The notes under the pieces are model-generated. The model worked only from the letters and a program-made list of their open reading frames with translations, was not told the origin of the DNA and made no database searches. A DNA stretch of 64,000 nt from Agarophyton chilense (lineage: Eukaryota; Rhodophyta; Florideophyceae; Gracilariales; Gracilariaceae), in NCBI GenBank assembly GCA_030374765.1, contig JARGXX010000010.1:434001-498000 (forward strand), written 5' to 3'. The position numbers and the translations under genes are program-made. Each line of letters starts with the position of its first letter. The stretch's first letter is position 1. This document shows, one piece after another, positions 1-11,821 of the stretch.

Positions 1-84
1 ATCGAACGAACTCAACCCTCTCATTCCTTGTTACCCGTTTCATATCGATTCTACACGACAAAAACTCTTTCTCTTCCTAAACAA

Positions 85-3000
85 ATGCATGATAAAAAAG
101 GTAAGATATCGAAAACAGGCTGTTTCTGAACCTATTATTCTAACCGTTCTAACATTTTCATATTTTGTGAAATAGAAGATGTTCTTGAACTGTTTTGTAG
201 AAGTCATGGAAAAGAAGGTGTTTCCAAAATATGTCTTGAGTTTTACAAGAACCTGGAAAAGTATGGTAGACTACAGTTAACATCGTCCAAGCTGCGGTTT
301 TCAGTTGTCCACCGACACGTCTATGACATTGTCGAAGCAGAGGAACGTGAAACAAGTCCTGTGTCCTTTGTTCATAGTTCGAGCAAGACCGCCTACCTGT
401 GCAGTGATCTTATCACTTCTGCTCTGATGGACATGGAGCCCAAACCAGGAGTTTGTATCTGTCCCTGTGACACAGGCACATCTCTGACAGGCTACGCAAA
501 CAGGATGGAGACAAAACGGATGACTTCCAAAGACATTGTAGAACTGATACTGAAGCCGCTATCTAAATCGCTCTCGAGGAATGCTACTGGCACAAACTGC
601 GCCATTCACACGGTAGTAGTCCCTTTGAACCTCTCAAATCAGCATTGGGGGGTTCTCGTAGGACAGAAGTCGCCTGGAAGTAGGTCGAAGAAAAGGAAAA
701 AGCCTACAGTTTTCTTCGGAGACAGTTTACGCTGGAAATGCCCGGAGCAAGTTCTACTTCTATTCAAGCGAGCGTTTGAATATACTATTCTGAATGGCGA
801 GGTTTCTGCAGTTCTCTCGAAGAAGAACTTTATGCTTGACATAAAACAGTACCCTCTGCAGAAAGATGGACATAGCTGTGGGTGTTATGTGATATCCGCA
901 GCGGCTGAATTTGCTGCGGATCGAGGGTTTGCGCCAGGTCGAAGTTTTGCGCACGGCTTCAGCTCTGCTTTATCTGAGCGTTATAGGTGGATGGCCATCA
1001 GAAGCCGTATAGTTCACATTCTTATGGCCTACGAGTTCTACGAAGGAAAAGAAGTTTCCGAGACTATGCTGCAGGACTACCGCTTAAATCACCGTCGTCA
1101 TATATATCGAACTCGAGAGCAGGGAAAGTCCCGCTTGAAGAAGATCCGCAGCCCGGTTAGGGAACGAGGTGATATGATTCTGACGAAGAGAAAGGCAACT
1201 GAATCTCCCTCACAAGCTGTATCAGCGATATATTCAGACAGCGCCGCAGCTACTCTCCGGGGACGCGATCATCATGAAGATGTAGACAACGTAGCGAAGA
1301 GGGAGGGGATGAAAAAACCGTCCGACATCGATATTGTGTTGCGCAGGCAAGACGATGAGCAACTCAAGGACTTGATTGTGCGGATGATTGAGGGAAATGA
1401 GAAGGAGCGGTCGTCGCAATGTCAGCGAGACATTAAGGAACAGGTTCGGAGCAAGATTGACGTCTCCAATTCATGCTTGTCTCCCCTCCTTCGAAGGAGG
1501 TCTACTCGAATAGTGAAGTTTCTGGATAGTTCTGACGTTGTTCATTCAATTATGGATCAAGTCCTTGATGAAGTGATGGACAGAATATCTGCTCGCAGCC
1601 TACACTCTCTGGACGCTTCCCGAATTTTGCATTCCGTAGTTGATCATGTTATTGATCAGGCCGTAGTCGTCTCTGTTCAAAGGTCTTTGAACGAAAACGA
1701 TAACCGAGATGAGGAGATGGCTCTTTCAGTGGCATCAAGAGTGGGAGAGAAACCTCTTAGTGGTCCCGGACTGAAATTCGTAGGCGAAGTAGACGACATG
1801 AGGGCTTTCATGTGCTCGACAGCATCAAGACATGGGTTCTTGTATGTCATGCACCATTTTCGATTGATAAGAAGGAAAATGAGGCAGAGCGATCGTCTCT
1901 TTACTGGGAGATTTCGTTGTGCCAAGAGCAAAGCACCCACTCGGTGTCCTTCGACCATTAACTTCAGCTTGGGATGGAAAAGTCTGAAATGGTGCGTTTC
2001 TGCAGATCTACGACACAACCACACACCCCTCAAGGTAGCTGATGAGGTCATTAAGGAGCGTTGTCAAGCTCTTCAGAGCTCATTGAGAGCTCGCTATCAG
2101 AGTTGGAAGGAGGAGCTTTCTAGAGGCGCGAGCAGGAGAGCAATAGATTGGGAAGCGTTAGAACAAAAACTGTTTACAAAGAAAGAAGATGATGAACTGT
2201 TCACTAAGAAAGAAGATGATTCTATGTCCGACATTCTGGGTTGCGAGGTAATTGGAGACGTTTTCAGGAGAAGCCCGCCAATTGCGCCGAAACTTAAAGT
2301 CAAGCCTTTCACGTCCCCAACGCCAAATAGAACGACGAACAACCCTTCTCTTCGCCGCGCTGACCAGTTTCCCACTCCTGAAGAGAAGCTCGAGTATAGT
2401 ACTTCGTGCCAGCGTGTAGGAGACGTGAATGGGAAACAGAACAGGTCTCCACAACCTGAGGTAGAAGACGTCATTGACTTGTTGTCTTTAGGAAACGACG
2501 TAGGAGACGTGACTGGTAATGAATTACGAGGCGTAAATGGTAATGACGTAGGAGACGTGAGTGGTCTAGCAGCCCCACTGTCTGGAACAGGAGCCCCGGG
2601 GATACCGAGCCCGGACAGGGAACCCAAGAACTACTCCAAACATAGCATTGAGTATGTACACACTTCTTCCTACTCTTCTACTTCAAACTATCAGTGTAGT
2701 ACAAGGGCAACACCCAACAGCATGCTTGGATCCGCTGTAGACGAGGGAATGGATAGCAGGAATGGTACGGAAGGGATACATGATGAGATTGGGCTGGATG
2801 ATAGAACTTCAGAACTGATCGATCGATTTCTGTTTTTAGATGACGAGGAAGAGATTCCTTTAGATATTTTCCACGTAGAAGAATCTCTCAACGACGATGA
2901 CGACACTGAATGTGATGATGAAGTAGAAGTGCATGTCAAGGATGGACAAGAAGAAAAGATGGAGAAATTTAGTATAGCTGAGAGTAAGACTGGCGAGGTG

Positions 3001-5604
3001 GAAGACGACAAGGAGCATATTGAAGAATGCTTTAAGTCGGCGGTCATTGCTTACTTTCAAAGCCTTTCTTTCGATGCCCCCGGCCACGATGTAATGAAAG
3101 AAGTGCAGCACATCGCCGATTGTATGGGATACTATCTCTATACGAGGACATCGATCTACATAGGCGACAGGAAGCGAACTGAAGCAAATGGAGTGGCTGG
3201 AGACCGTCGTGTGCTACAAAAGGGTCTCCTGAAGTGCGAGAAGTACAACTCGAAGCAGCCTGGGCGATGCAATTTCTCTCTTACTATCAAAACAGTCGGT
3301 TCCGACGAAGACGGAGGCAATAAATCCTACGTTGCGGACTTCACAGGGGCTAGACACAATCATAAACCTGAAGAAAGCTGTGGGGTGAAGCGTCTGGCCC
3401 CGAAGATGCGCTCTGAAGCGCTTCACATGACCAACACTCTGAGAATGTCCTTCCAAGATACCTTGAGATACTTGGAGGACAAGTATAAGAAAGTAATCAA
3501 TCCGATAGCGGCTCGAAAGCAGCTAGGGTACGCTGGCTCGCTAAGCAATCCAAAGGATTTGGAATGCATGAGACTTTGTGAAGCACTCGTTGCCCTCAAC
3601 AAAGAAGACCCTGGTAACAAGTTCTTTTTCAACTGCGATAGCTCTGGAAGAATGATGTCGGCGTGTTGGACTTTCAAGGAGTGGCTTAATGACTACGAGG
3701 ACTACGGAATTGTGCCAGGCATCTCGGTGGATTGTAAGGCTGTAGCAAATCGGTTTGGATATCCGTTGTTTACCATCAATGGAAGGTCAAATGATGGGTT
3801 CACGCTAACGTTCTTCATGGGTTTCATTGCCGGAGAGAGAGAAGAGGATTTCGTTCAGGTACTTTCGCGTTTCAAGTCCATTATCCTGTTCTCTCCGGCA
3901 ATGATAACTATGGACCAGAGCGTCCCATGTATTAACGCGACGGAGAAGGTCTTTGATACATCTTTCATATCGCTTGACGAGTGGCATCTAAATCAAAACC
4001 AGATGAAGAACGTCACTTCGTGGTGTGGAAAGATTGGAAGGAGCACATGGTGTGATGTTATGTCCCGAGACCTCTTCAACTTGAGAAGGTCGAGAAGTAT
4101 ATCCAGTTTTGTGTGTAGAAGAGAAGCGTTCGAACGACAATACTTTTACGGTTTCCGACGCAACCCTCCGCTTTGGTTCAAGTACCTCTACCACTCCAAA
4201 CCGCACATGTTAGTGGTCTGTTTCAGAGATGCAGCAGTACCGAAGAGGTATCTTTTTCAGGGTACAGGCTACACGGAGGCATCTAACTCTGGCTACCGAG
4301 CATATATTCTGTCGAAGAAGGTGCCTTTCTCTAAGATCCCTTTTGAAATGCTTCGACTGACAAGGAAAAGGAGAGTTGAAAGGCGATCCTCACACCTCAG
4401 ATCCCTTACTCCGCTCAGCTCGCGTCATAGATCAATCCGAGACACACAACTCCCTATTCCCCCCCCAGTTCTGAACTATATGATCAACGAGTACACCAGT
4501 TACGCGCTCTTGAAGTTTAAAGAGCTCAGTATTGTTCCGTCGAAGTCCTACGCAGTTCTAAGCGCAACATTAGTAGACATCGAAGCTGTGGAATGGCGTG
4601 AGTTGGTACAAGATGGGAGCTATGTTGGCCCTGTGGCGAAGTTCGAGTTAATGTGGAGAAAAGAGTATGCCGCAGCGTCCAAACCTTTTCCGCAACCAAA
4701 TCCGCCATCATCTTTACATTCCTTTGCGAATTCATCGCCAGTACTACCCATAACTGTTTTTTTCGCTTGCAGAGTAAGTGGCAGTGGCACAGAAGCAAAG
4801 AGAAACCTGGAAGTGCGCTGCAGCTGTAGAAACAGCATCACGATGGGTTTCCCATGCCGTCATGTAGTTCGGTGCGCGATGGTGTATGGGGAGGAGGTTC
4901 TACGTCAGCCGCGGTTTAAGGTAGTACTTTCGGAGTACATTGCAATCGACAAATTGTTTGATACGTACTGGAAGAGAAACTCCGAGGAGTGGAACATTTC
5001 GAGAGTGTCCAATATTCGTCAAACTGCCGGTGTGATTGATACAGATGCGTTAAAGTCGAAGCTCTTGCCCATTGATGGGGAGGAAGACAACAATGCAGAT
5101 ATTAGTGATCTGGTAACCGGAAATTCGGATGTAGAGCTTCAGAACTACGGCCGTTATTCAGATGGAAAGACCATGTACGACCAGATACATCGCTTGGCTT
5201 CGGGCATGGGTAATGTTGCAATTCAAAGAGTACATAGACTACTCGAAACAGTGAAGAAAATGCTTTCAGATGGTTCTATTCCTTCACTGTCACTAATAAC
5301 CAATTATGAACCTGAAACTCTAACCATTTCGGCGGGGACCAACCACTTCGATTCCTCATCGGTTGATCAAATCGACTTCTCCAAAATCCTACCACCAATC
5401 TCTTCATCTGTTAGGACTTCAAAACGAAAGAAGAGCTTCACTGAGAGGTTTACTACCAAAAAGCAACGACATGGTGCTCCAAAGTCCTACCCTACTGCCG
5501 TTTATGGCTCTCAATCTCAAACCATGAGTCTACCGTCCCAATCTGAGATTCACAACGCGCAAGCCAAAGCAATAGGAATCATTGAAAGTGTACATCGTAA
5601 GTAA
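85..5604 (+). CDS. MULE transposase with N-terminal Ulp1/C48 cysteine protease
   Basis: Mutator-like transposase, about 1.8k residues, open from 176 to the TAA at 5602-5604. Near the N-terminus is a C48 (Ulp1/SENP) protease core with its catalytic set visible: His at 643 (NQHWG), Asp at 721 (FFGDS), Gln at 859 and Cys at 877 (HSCGCY). Two Cys/His modules ending in HNH (about 1,900-2,030 and 3,235-3,365) look like FAR1/FLYWCH/WRKY-GCM1 DNA-binding domains. The MULE DDE core follows: Asp at 3730 (ISVDCK), Asp at 3913 (TMDQS), then the WHLNQN motif. A SWIM zinc finger (Cys 4819, Cys 4825, Cys 4855, His 4861) closes it. No ATG opens the main frame; ATG at 85 joins it in phase if 101-175 is spliced out. 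The frame before ATG 85 is open to base 1, so the gene may start outside the window. A GTAAGT at 5596-5601 overlaps the stop and could be another donor. The protease and transposase assignments are firm; the start is inferred. Confidence 0.85.
101..175 (+). other. Inferred 75-nt intron in the MULE gene
   Basis: The donor is GTAAGA at 101 and the acceptor TAG at 173-175, after a pyrimidine-rich stretch with TTCTAAC-like branch sequences. The 16-nt exon 85-100 and the exon from 176 join in phase (split codon G|AA), so the MULE frame gains an ATG. A 74-nt GT-AG intron is also inferred in the phosphatase remnant at 47.4 kb, so the length fits this genome. Confidence 0.6.
2461..2565 (+). repeat. 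Degenerate GTAGGAGACGTGA repeats inside the MULE gene
   Basis: Four or so imperfect copies of a unit encoding VGDV(N/T/S)G lie between the first Cys/His module and the acidic linker, from about 2,418. They look like a small in-frame tandem expansion in a disordered linker. Confidence 0.5.
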
Positions 5605-6192
5605 AATAGATATAAAAGCAAACCTTCAATATTATGAGTATTTACACTTACGAAATGCCTACCATTTGCTTTCTGTGCGACGTGATATGGCCGTAGAGCG
5701 AACTTCACTTCTCGCACAAGACGTGCGTTAAAATGATGGAGAACGGAGAACTGAACCTGGGCGGGACGGATGACTGCTCCACCATCAAGTCGCAAGACTA
5801 CATCTCAGCTTCAACGACCCTTTCTCAGGTTCAAATGTCGCGCCATTTTTCTTAGCTACATGGCGAAGACTTGGCGCGAGGTGATTTGGGGAGAAGGAGT
5901 TCGAGTTGCGGCCGGCTTGCGCATTGGACGAGGAGAGAGCGAGGACGATGTGGGACGATGTGGACGATGTGTGATTGGCCTGATACGCATATGCGCAAAG
6001 AGCGCCATGCGAGCTCAGAGAGCGCACTCCGAGTAGGGGGCCACGGTGCATTGTACGGTATCTGAAATGCGGCCAGAATTTTAATTGGTCTAAATCTAGT
6101 CTATTTCATACATACCAGACGTCGTGTATTTTGGCCTTTTGCCTACGTACGTCACCTACCTTCGTAGCTATCTTAGCTAGTAGTAGACAGAC
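5605..6192. other. Intergenic, no gene seen
   Basis: Between the MULE stop and the kinase-like gene. The segment 5,770-6,065 is open on both strands, but both translations look random and resemble nothing I know. A short GACGATGTG repeat sits near 5,942-5,970. The 3' end of the MULE element and the promoter of the next gene probably lie here; no terminal inverted repeat could be recognised. Confidence 0.5.

Positions 6193-6232
<40 letters not shown>
6193..6232 (+). repeat. (AG)n microsatellite in the presumed 5' leader of the kinase-like gene
   Basis: About 40 bp of nearly pure AG dinucleotides, followed by a C/T-rich leader up to ATG 6399. It may lie in the promoter or 5' UTR; any regulatory role is inference. 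Confidence 0.9.
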
Positions 6233-6398
6233 CTGGCGCTTGGTCGCGCGCTCGCGCCCGCGCTCTTTGTGTGTCGCTCGCGCTTCGCTGCCCCCGTCTG
6301 CTCGTCGCTGCAGTTGCGGCTGCCGCGCGTCGTGCGTCCCCTTCCCTCTTCCCCTTTCCTCTTCCCCTTCCCCTCCCCCTCCCCCTCCCCCCCCTGCA

Positions 6399-7124
6399 AT
6401 GGACTTTCAGGCCGCGCGTCGCATGTGGGAGTCGCAGTCCAACCCCGCCCCCAAGCCCACGCCCCTCCCCACGCCCCTCCCCACGCCCCAGCCCCACCAA
6501 CCGCAACCACCCCCGTCCCCGCCCGCCCCGTCGCCCTCCGTTATCGCCGTCACCACCGTCGGCCCCGTCCCCGTGCCCTCCGCCACGCCGCCGCCCCACT
6601 CAATCAGCGCCGCCGCCCGCACCGCCCTTGCCCCCGCCCCGCCCCCCGTCCTCCCCTCCCCCGTCCACCCCCCGCCCCCGCCCCCCCGCTTCGACCCCGA
6701 CCTCTCCGACTACTCCGACGTGGGTGACTTTTCCGCCGACGCCGACTTTTACGTCCCCGGTGTCAACCATCGTGCCTCCCCCTCCCCCCCCAAAAGCGTC
6801 CTCAAAAAGAGACTGGGCGATGTGCCTGTCGTCAACCACTCCTTGGTTGCCGCTGCCGACGCCGCCCGCGACGCCCTCTGCGACGATGACTTCAACCCCA
6901 ACCCCGCCTCACTTGCTCCCCGCCGCGCCCGTGCCGCCACGCTCCCCGATCCGCACCCGCACCCGCACCACCGCCCAGCCTTCACCTTTGCTGCCCCGCG
7001 CCCTCCGCACTCCCCCCTCGCCGTGCACCGCTCCCCGCCGCACTTGCCCGCGCCCTCTCATCACCATCAACAACACCATCATCACCCCGGCATCGATGCC
7101 GTCGCTGACGCCGATTCCGACCCC

Positions 7125-7157
<33 letters not shown>

Positions 7158-8990
7158 CCCGATGCCGACCCCGACTCCGACCCCGACGCTGCTCCCGTCG
7201 AGCTTGTGCGCCAAGACTCCAACTTTTCGCGCCTGAGCGCCCAGTCGTGGCTCACCGTCGACTCCACGCACGACCTGGAGCCCGATCCGGCCTGGCCTGT
7301 CGCGTCGCAGCCCCAATCCCACTCCCAGTCACAGTCACAGTCCCAGTCCCTGTCACAGTCCCTGTCTCCCCCGCCATCGTCGTCCCCGTCGTCATCCCCG
7401 CCGCCGCCGCCACCGCCACCGCAGCCGCAGCCGCAGCCGCCGCAGCCGCAGCCCGCCCCGACCAACACCCGCTCCGCCCCGCCCGTCTCCGTCCCGCTGT
7501 ACCGCGCCTCCTTCCCGACCGTCGACGACCACGTCCCCGCCCACCTCTTCTCCATCGATGTGCAGTGCTCGCTGCTCCGCCACTTGAGCACGCGCCCCTA
7601 CACCGACCTCTCTGTGCTCGAGTGTTGCGCGCTGCTGCAGGAGGGCGTCGCCGCCCTCAAGAAGAAAAACTTTCTCCGCTTTGGCGCCAGGCGCGTGTGG
7701 TTGAACACCACATGTGACAAGCTCATGTGGACCAGTAAGAAGCCCGGCGTCCCGGCCAACCATGTCAAGGTTCACCAGGTCGCCCGCATCAAGTGCGCCG
7801 ACCGCGAGCTCTCCATCGATCTCAATGAGGGCCGCCGCATCTCCTTGCTCTTTGCCAACGCCGACGAAGCCGCGCTTTGGGTCAAGGCCCTCACCTGCCT
7901 CGTGCCGCTGCAGGCCAGGATTACCGCCCCCGCCGTCTTGATTCCCTCCGAAAAGGAGCGCGAGGAGTTCACCCTGTCGCACGACATGTTTGACGGCCGC
8001 TCCCTCAGACACCATGTCGGTCTCAGCAACTATGTGCTGCTGTGCTCGGCAAAGGACCATCCTGCGTCAAATGGTCACAAGCTGGTGTTTGCGCGCTCCG
8101 ACTCTTCGTTCTGCACCCTGCGCTACGTTCCCAGGAAGCTTGTGCCGCTGCTGCTGCGCTCGCAAGAGGAAATTGCCGTGCTCAAGCGCCTAAAGCACCC
8201 AAACATCGTGCAGTACCACGAGTGTTTGCTGGATCAGCAGCACGGCGGTACCTACCTCACCTTTGAGTATTTGGCGAGGGGCACCTTGATGGACGGCTCA
8301 AAGTTGGAGGGCGCTGAGCCCATCCCTGAGCTCTCTGCGCGTGAGCTCATACGTGACGTGGTCAGCGGCCTCGAGTATTTGCACAGATTGCGCATTGCGC
8401 ACGCCGACGTCAGGCCGGACAACCTGTTGCGCTCTGTGGACGGCAGAGTCAAGCTCAACCCCATTGGCTGCGTCACCCATGACTTTACCGAGATCAAAAA
8501 CCTTCCCACGCTCGTCAAGACCAGGCTGGGCGACGCGTCTCCGGCATTCCTGGCGCCAGAGCTGTGCTGGCTCTGCGATGCGCCCCCGGCCCACCCCAAG
8601 AGCTACGCCATGGACGTATGGGCCGTCGGCGTCGTTCTGTACTTCATGCTGTACGGCCGCGTGCCGTTTGGAGGCCGCGATGACCAGGAAATCCAGACGG
8701 CCATATGTACTCGAAAACTGCGCTTCCCGCGGCACCCGGAAACGTCCAAAAAGGTGCGCTCCCTGCTCAAGGGCGTGCTTGGTGAGAAGGACCCCAAGAC
8801 CCGTATTGGACTGTCCGAGCTCAAGAGGCACCCCTGGTTTACGGAGGGCGAGCCAGACACTGTGAACCACGCTTCTTCTGTTGCTTCCAACCAGTTGACC
8901 AGGCTCACCGTTCCTCAGGAAGAGATTTATTATGCCGTGCAACGAGCAAAGATTACTGGCTTGCCTGCAAAAGCCATGAGCGCCATGTGA
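6399..8990 (+). CDS. PH-domain, CaMKK-like probable pseudokinase with long disordered N-terminus
   Basis: Intact single-exon frame of 863 residues from ATG 6399 to TGA. The frame is open further upstream without an ATG, so the first ATG is chosen. Residues 1-400 are low complexity: Pro-rich, His-rich, DSDP repeats, SQ repeats and poly-Pro/Gln. Residues about 404-510 resemble the PH-like domain of plant PRAF/RCC1-FYVE proteins (LLQEGVAALKK, FLRFG, MWTSKK, ALWVKAL). Residues about 530-815 follow the kinase fold nearest CaMKK/SnRK1-activating kinases (EEIAVLKRLKHPNIVQYHE, GLEYLH, LAPEL, DVWAVGVVLYFMLYGRVPFGG, HPWF). Key residues are altered: no glycine loop, Arg at best for the VAIK lysine, HAD at 668-670 for HRD, and PIG at 688-690 for DFG. 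Loss of the metal-binding Asp suggests a scaffold or allosteric activator, perhaps lipid-recruited; that role is inference. Confidence 0.8.
7113..7190 (+). repeat. 12-bp coding tandem repeat (Asp-Ser-Asp-Pro)
   Basis: About six and a half imperfect copies of a 12-bp unit (GACTCCGACCCC) within the disordered N-terminus of the PH-pseudokinase gene. They encode acidic DSDP/DADP units, and copy number may vary between alleles. Confidence 0.9.
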
Positions 8991-9001
8991 TTGTATACCT
9001 C

Positions 9002-9025
9002 ATATATATATATATATATATATAT
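9002..9025. repeat. (AT)n microsatellite
   Basis: About 24 bp of alternating A/T, 12 bases after the kinase-like gene stop, so probably in its 3' UTR. Confidence 0.9.
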
Positions 9026-9505
9026 TCTCTTGTGTATCTTGCGTGTAGGGCCGTTATTTGATTATGGGCTTGAACGTATCTTGTGTTGGCTTTGTTTTTG
9101 TTGAGTGTACATTCCTCCCTTCCCCCCCCCCTCCCGCCCATCTTCTTGTGTATTGCAATCTTTTTTTCTTGCTATTTTAGTGAAGACACTTGTGCGTTGA
9201 CTCTTGTTGATGCGTTGTTTTTGTTTTTCTTTCTTCTTGCTTGTCATTGTTCAAAACCCCCAGGGCACGGGCATGTTTTCTCTGCCCTGCTCATTGTTTC
9301 TTCTCGCCCCGCTCTCTAGCTAGGACAAGCTTCTATTGTCAGTTTGACAAGTTCTCCCAGCAGAGCTGGCTGGAAAACAGATGGACGGTGCGATTTGCAA
9401 CACGATCACGCGGGTTTTCCATCAATGGGTTCCATCAGTGGAACCACTGTCGAGCACCCCGGTGGAACTGCAGTGTCGTAGCTTTTTCGAGCCACTCCTA
9501 CTCTT
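9026..9505. other. Non-coding downstream of kinase-like gene
   Basis: T-rich sequence with homopolymer runs, probably the 3' UTR and spacer. Short open frames are present but none has recognisable content. Confidence 0.5.
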
Positions 9506-9665
9506 ACATCAAAACCACCCCCAAGCCATACACCAAAGCCACTCCTAACCCAGACACCAAAACCACCCCTACACATACACCAAAACCACCCCCTACCAAT
9601 ACATCAAAACCACCCCTACACATACACCAAAACCACCCCCAACCAATACATCAAAACCACCCATC
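9506..9665 (+). repeat. Minisatellite, about 24-bp unit ACACCAAAACCACCCCTAACCCAT-like
   Basis: Roughly seven imperfect tandem copies of a 23-24 bp A/C-rich unit. Pairs of units alternate between two variants (ending in ACACAT or ACCAAT), as expected from expansion of a 47-48 bp dimer. It gives an open frame of Thr/Pro/Lys repeats that is very likely not a gene. Confidence 0.85.
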
Positions 9666-11271
9666 TCTCAACCCAATCCCCGCTTTCCTTCAGTGCCATG
9701 CCGCTTTCTATGAAAAAGCAGATCGCGCGGATAAAGCGACAAAACTGTGGGCGCCATCTTTGGATGTGACGCTGTGAGCTAGACGTTACAGGAAACGTAG
9801 GCAAAACTAAGCCTTTTCCGTAACTGAATGGCCCAGATAGATGAAGTGAGACATAAATATTTCGATAAAAACTTCTTCTTGATCTTTTTAAACCAACGCA
9901 ACAGAAGACTTATGTCAATAGTCACTGAGGATAAGACACCCTAGTTTCAGGTCAGACACTGCGAATATGTAACAATTTAATCACTATTTCCACATATGTG
10001 TTACCCAAAAACAAACGTTTACAATCCTTACGAGGGTTTCCGTAAAGAGATGATAACAAAAAATGGGGTTTACACTCTATACCCGAATCTGGACTTTTGC
10101 GGGAACAATTTAGTGGCACCAATTGCAGCAGCCTCCGGTTCATTATTAGATCTGAGACCTCTACAAAGTCTTTACAACCTTCACAGTCTTTTCACTCTGT
10201 TGGAGCTTTCTAGATAGACCCAGTACGTTTGATATACGCAGATCGTCTCTCGTCCACGCCCATGGCGCTTCAACTGGTGCAATGGTCTGACAGGAGGTGC
10301 TCCACCCAGCGGCTAACGCCTCATTAGACCCATGTTCTGCAGCAAATGACTCACTTTTTGAAATTTTTGAAGGGCTCGAAGCCAAAAGAAAATAATGCTT
10401 TCGGGTGTCAATTGTTGGTGTAAGTCGTCGAAGAGAGACCTAGAATACATCAGAGTCCTTTTCATAGATATATTAAACCTTCAAAATAGAGCTTAAATGC
10501 ATTACTACTCGATAGTTACTCCCATGTTCTTCTAGATTACTCTAATCGCTGCTACCAGTTTTGAAGCAGCAAAATAACCAATGAAAATATAACAACTAAA
10601 TTATTTTACGTAATGCGCCATTATGGCTTCCGAAGCCAGCAGAAAATACAGATTGCAGATCCTTCTGGCACTCCACAAACGGGTGTTCCAGCAATGCTGG
10701 AACACTACACGCATTACAGCACCCACAAAATCCAAAACCGTGTGAGAAAGGAGACCAACCGACAATGCATAAGAATTACTCAGACCAAGCGTTTCAGTTC
10801 ATACGGTAGCATTGACATGTAAAATTTTCCAAATTAAAGCCTATGGCGTTCAAGATGCTCTCAAAAACAATTCAAATACCAATCGTCTCATGCTTTTCAC
10901 TTTTTTACAACAGAAAAAACTAATCACTCTTCTTCATTCAGGTCAGAAAAGTTCGAGGCTTTGATCTAGAATTCTACTGTATATGCACAGCACTACGAGT
11001 TGCCGACAATGACCGTTCCGGGTACGGAACGGCGCATTGCAAATGGAGGCTCCGAGATCGGAGTCTCTACCAGAAGCGCTTGCAAATATTTTCATATGCT
11101 CTTAAACAGCACCGCTGTGGTTGATAGTCAATTACAGCTTAAATGCGCTCTCATGGTGACCTTGGCGCTTATTCAACACAACCTTGCTAAAAATAGAGGT
11201 GTGATATCGCGCCTTGATCTTATCAACGTTAACCCCAGACCTTACAACAACACTCTCAACACTTACAAAAT
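9666..11271. other. No recognisable gene
   Basis: AT-rich sequence with only short frames (the longest, 117 codons at 11,000-11,353, has no recognisable motif and overlaps the Copia remnant on the other strand). Its right end may belong to the 3' end of that Copia element, but no LTR could be identified. Confidence 0.4.
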
Positions 11272-11809
11272 CTACGTGTTTTTGTCCGTAAAAATCGACG
11301 GTTTTACAATATTATTATCAAGATTACTCTCCATAGTTTCACGGATTCGATGATTACCGTTAACTTTCGCCAATCCATATGCTAGGCTATTCTTGGAAGA
11401 CACAAAGACAACATCGGAGGCTTCATTTTGGTGTAACCCTTCTCTTGCGGCAGAAATATCAATCATAAGACTCCGCTTGATCGCAGATGAGTTCTTTGTA
11501 ACGGCATCAAACATATGACGAGATTCAAGTAAAATATGCAATGGTATATCCTTCTGGAAAAAATGTTGCAAGTCTCTTCTCAGCCTAAATTATCTTTTAA
11601 ATCCGTCTCTAAATGCGCAAAGTTCTCCTCCAAGCCTCAAACGCACCACTCCCTTCGATTTCATACTCGAATAATCCAATATTTGAAACGTATTGTCTTT
11701 ATTGCATGGCAGTATTATATTTCCTAGATGTAATGAAAGGCCAGAACTAGAGGAAAACGAGGCATCCTCTTACACACGAAGATGCATTGATCTGATATTT
11801 AGAGTGTTG
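11272..11809 (-). pseudogene. Copia-type pol remnant (RNase H and C-terminus)
   Basis: Read on the minus strand, about 170 codons match the end of a Ty1/Copia polyprotein: RNase H motifs DASFS, LHLGNIILPCNKDN, LDYSSMKSKGVVR and LGGELCAFRDGF, then HMFDAVTK, LMIDISAAREG and AYGLAKVNGN. One in-frame TAA lies near 11,580, and the upstream part carries further disruption before 11,760. The remnant is cut at 11,810 by an LTR of family D. The style (VTK...LMIDISAAREG) is that of the Copia lineage frequent in fungi and some algae. Confidence 0.7.
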
Positions 11810-11821
11810 TGTAGTATTCTG
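11810..11821 (+). repeat. Left 12 bp of D-family LTR, split by element A
   Basis: TGTAGTATTCTG is the start of the D-family LTR that continues at 23,602. The last five bases, TTCTG (11,817-11,821), are the left target-site duplication of element A. The second D copy (37,073-37,692, inverted) begins TGTAGTATTCTA and continues directly into the sequence found here only after 23,601. That proves the interruption. Confidence 0.85.

Noticed and set aside
5770-6065. Small gene on either strand
   Set aside because: Both strands are open over the same GC-rich stretch, with no recognisable domain.
6240-6398. Upstream in-frame extension of the PH-pseudokinase
   Set aside because: It has no ATG and consists of the C/T-rich leader; the first ATG is at 6,399.
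9506-9665. CRISPR-like spaced repeats
   Set aside because: Units are directly adjacent with no spacers, and the context is eukaryotic; it is a minisatellite.
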